Source: Chitinophagaceae bacterium | Lineage (GTDB): Bacteria; Bacteroidota; Bacteroidia; Chitinophagales; Chitinophagaceae | Reading direction: 5' to 3' | Length of the DNA: 35,221 nucleotides | NCBI GenBank assembly: GCA_016720745.1 | Contig: JADKKA010000002.1 | Span: 1-35,221, forward strand | Shown: one piece after another, positions 34,701 to 35,221 of the stretch | Layout of the letters: each line of letters opens with the position of its first letter | How positions within the stretch are numbered: position 1 is the stretch's first letter | Notes under the pieces: model-generated | Seen by the model: the letters and a program-made list of their open reading frames with translations, nothing else | Databases searched by the model: none | Told to the model about the DNA's origin: nothing | Position numbers and translations under genes: made by a program

Positions 34701-34959
34701 CTGTAGGGGATAGTTGGCTAAAGCTAATAAAAAGGGGCTGGTTTTTCATTTGATTTTAATTCTTTACCGAATACTGCTCCAATCCCGCCGGATACATACC
34801 GGATCTGCCGTTCCCTTACTTCAATTCAGGACACCTTGACGCATACAGATAAAGACGGATCCCCGTTTCATTCCCCATAATAACCGTTGCCTGTTTCCAG
34901 CACTGAATACTGTTGCTGTTATACTTACTTGCGTTACAACAGTTGATAAATCAGTAAAT

Positions 34960-35221
34960 ATGAAAAAAGTAATAAACAGCCCCGGGATCAGTATTGTCAT
35001 TGCGTTAGTGATTTTTAATAGTTGCGGGAGCAGCGATAAGAAGCAGCCACAGCCCAATCCTGATCCGCGGGTTATTGAAAACAAAGCATTCGATAAGGAT
35101 ACCTTGCCTAATAAGCCGCAATTTAAATTCACGGTAGATGATACTTTTTATAAGATTGATTCTGCAAACATCAACGTTTATTATTCTTCAACAGATGCCA
35201 CGATCCGGATCGACGCGGGAG
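34960..35221 (+). CDS. Lipoprotein, partial at right edge
   Basis: The reading frame opens at ATG 34960 and runs off the end of the window without a stop (87 codons visible). It begins MKKVINSPGISIVIALVIFNSCG, a lipoprotein signal with the lipidated cysteine at residue 22, followed by a Lys/Pro/Gln/Asp-rich linker (SSDKKQPQPNPDPRVIENK) and PQFKFTVDDTFYKIDSANINVYYSS. I do not recognise the family. It is divergent from the histidine kinase gene; the 259-bp gap between them shows no other gene. Confidence 0.7.
   Translation, partial: MKKVINSPGISIVIALVIFNSCGSSDKKQPQPNPDPRVIENKAFDKDTLPNKPQFKFTVDDTFYKIDSANINVYYSSTDATIRIDAG

Noticed and set aside
1..35221. Prophage, defence island or secondary-metabolite cluster
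   Set aside because: No phage structural, integrase, restriction, toxin-antitoxin, NRPS or PKS genes were recognised; most genes are core functions.

Overview
The window looks like a chromosomal segment of a member of the Bacteroidota, most probably family Chitinophagaceae. The signs are gliding genes gldF/gldG, two exported proteins ending in type IX secretion (T9SS) sorting domains, a MurF-alanine racemase fusion, lipoproteins with Bacteroidota-style lipoboxes, weak Shine-Dalgarno sites, and repeated use of the Bacteroidota -7 promoter box TAnnTTTG a few bases before start codons. The family-level assignment is an inference from protein flavour, not from a marker gene.

Layout. 1-4.7 kb: end of fabF, rnc, a small lipoprotein, a convergent methylmalonyl-CoA epimerase, then an iscS-iscU-iscA iron-sulfur cluster. 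4.9-7.4 kb: gldF-gldG. 7.5-11.7 kb: a TerC-family membrane protein, the murF-alr fusion and lspA (envelope functions). 11.7-15.9 kb: two divergent secreted proteins, one a large adhesin-like protein and the other a soluble PQQ glucose dehydrogenase homologue, both with T9SS tails; a strong terminator follows. 16.0-17.8 kb: a small unknown ORF and fumC. 18.0-20.6 kb: an exported alkaline-phosphatase-superfamily enzyme and an exported GH29 alpha-L-fucosidase. 20.8-25.6 kb: a five-gene minus-strand run with a cobalamin-binding mutase subunit, a circularly permuted ATP-grasp protein, an alpha-E protein, a transglutaminase-like protein and an enoyl-CoA hydratase. 25.7-28.9 kb: a GT39-type glycosyltransferase and gltX. 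29.0-31.8 kb: a NodB deacetylase, an unknown lipoprotein, tatD and tRNA-Ser(GGA). 31.9-34.7 kb: a LytTR response regulator and its TPR-containing histidine kinase. The right edge cuts a lipoprotein gene.

Sequence quality. Nearly every gene in 1-7 kb and the kinase at 32.6-34.7 kb is broken by single-base indels, although they are housekeeping genes whose pieces still read well in changing frames. The 20 kb from 12 to 32.6 kb is clean. This pattern fits low-quality sequence at the two ends of an assembly better than real gene decay, so I give whole-gene coordinates across the frameshifts.

Most worth a second look: the ATP-grasp/alpha-E/transglutaminase operon (a recurrent but functionally unresolved peptide-modification-type module), here linked to a B12-binding subunit and a crotonase; short tandem tracts with 7- or 8-nt units in the isc intergenic spaces, with one lying in frame inside gltX; a repeat-derived, G-quadruplex-prone tail on the ATP-grasp gene; and three start codons placed 5-7 nt after a -7 box, which predicts leaderless mRNAs. 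I found no CRISPR array, prophage, IS element or integrase.
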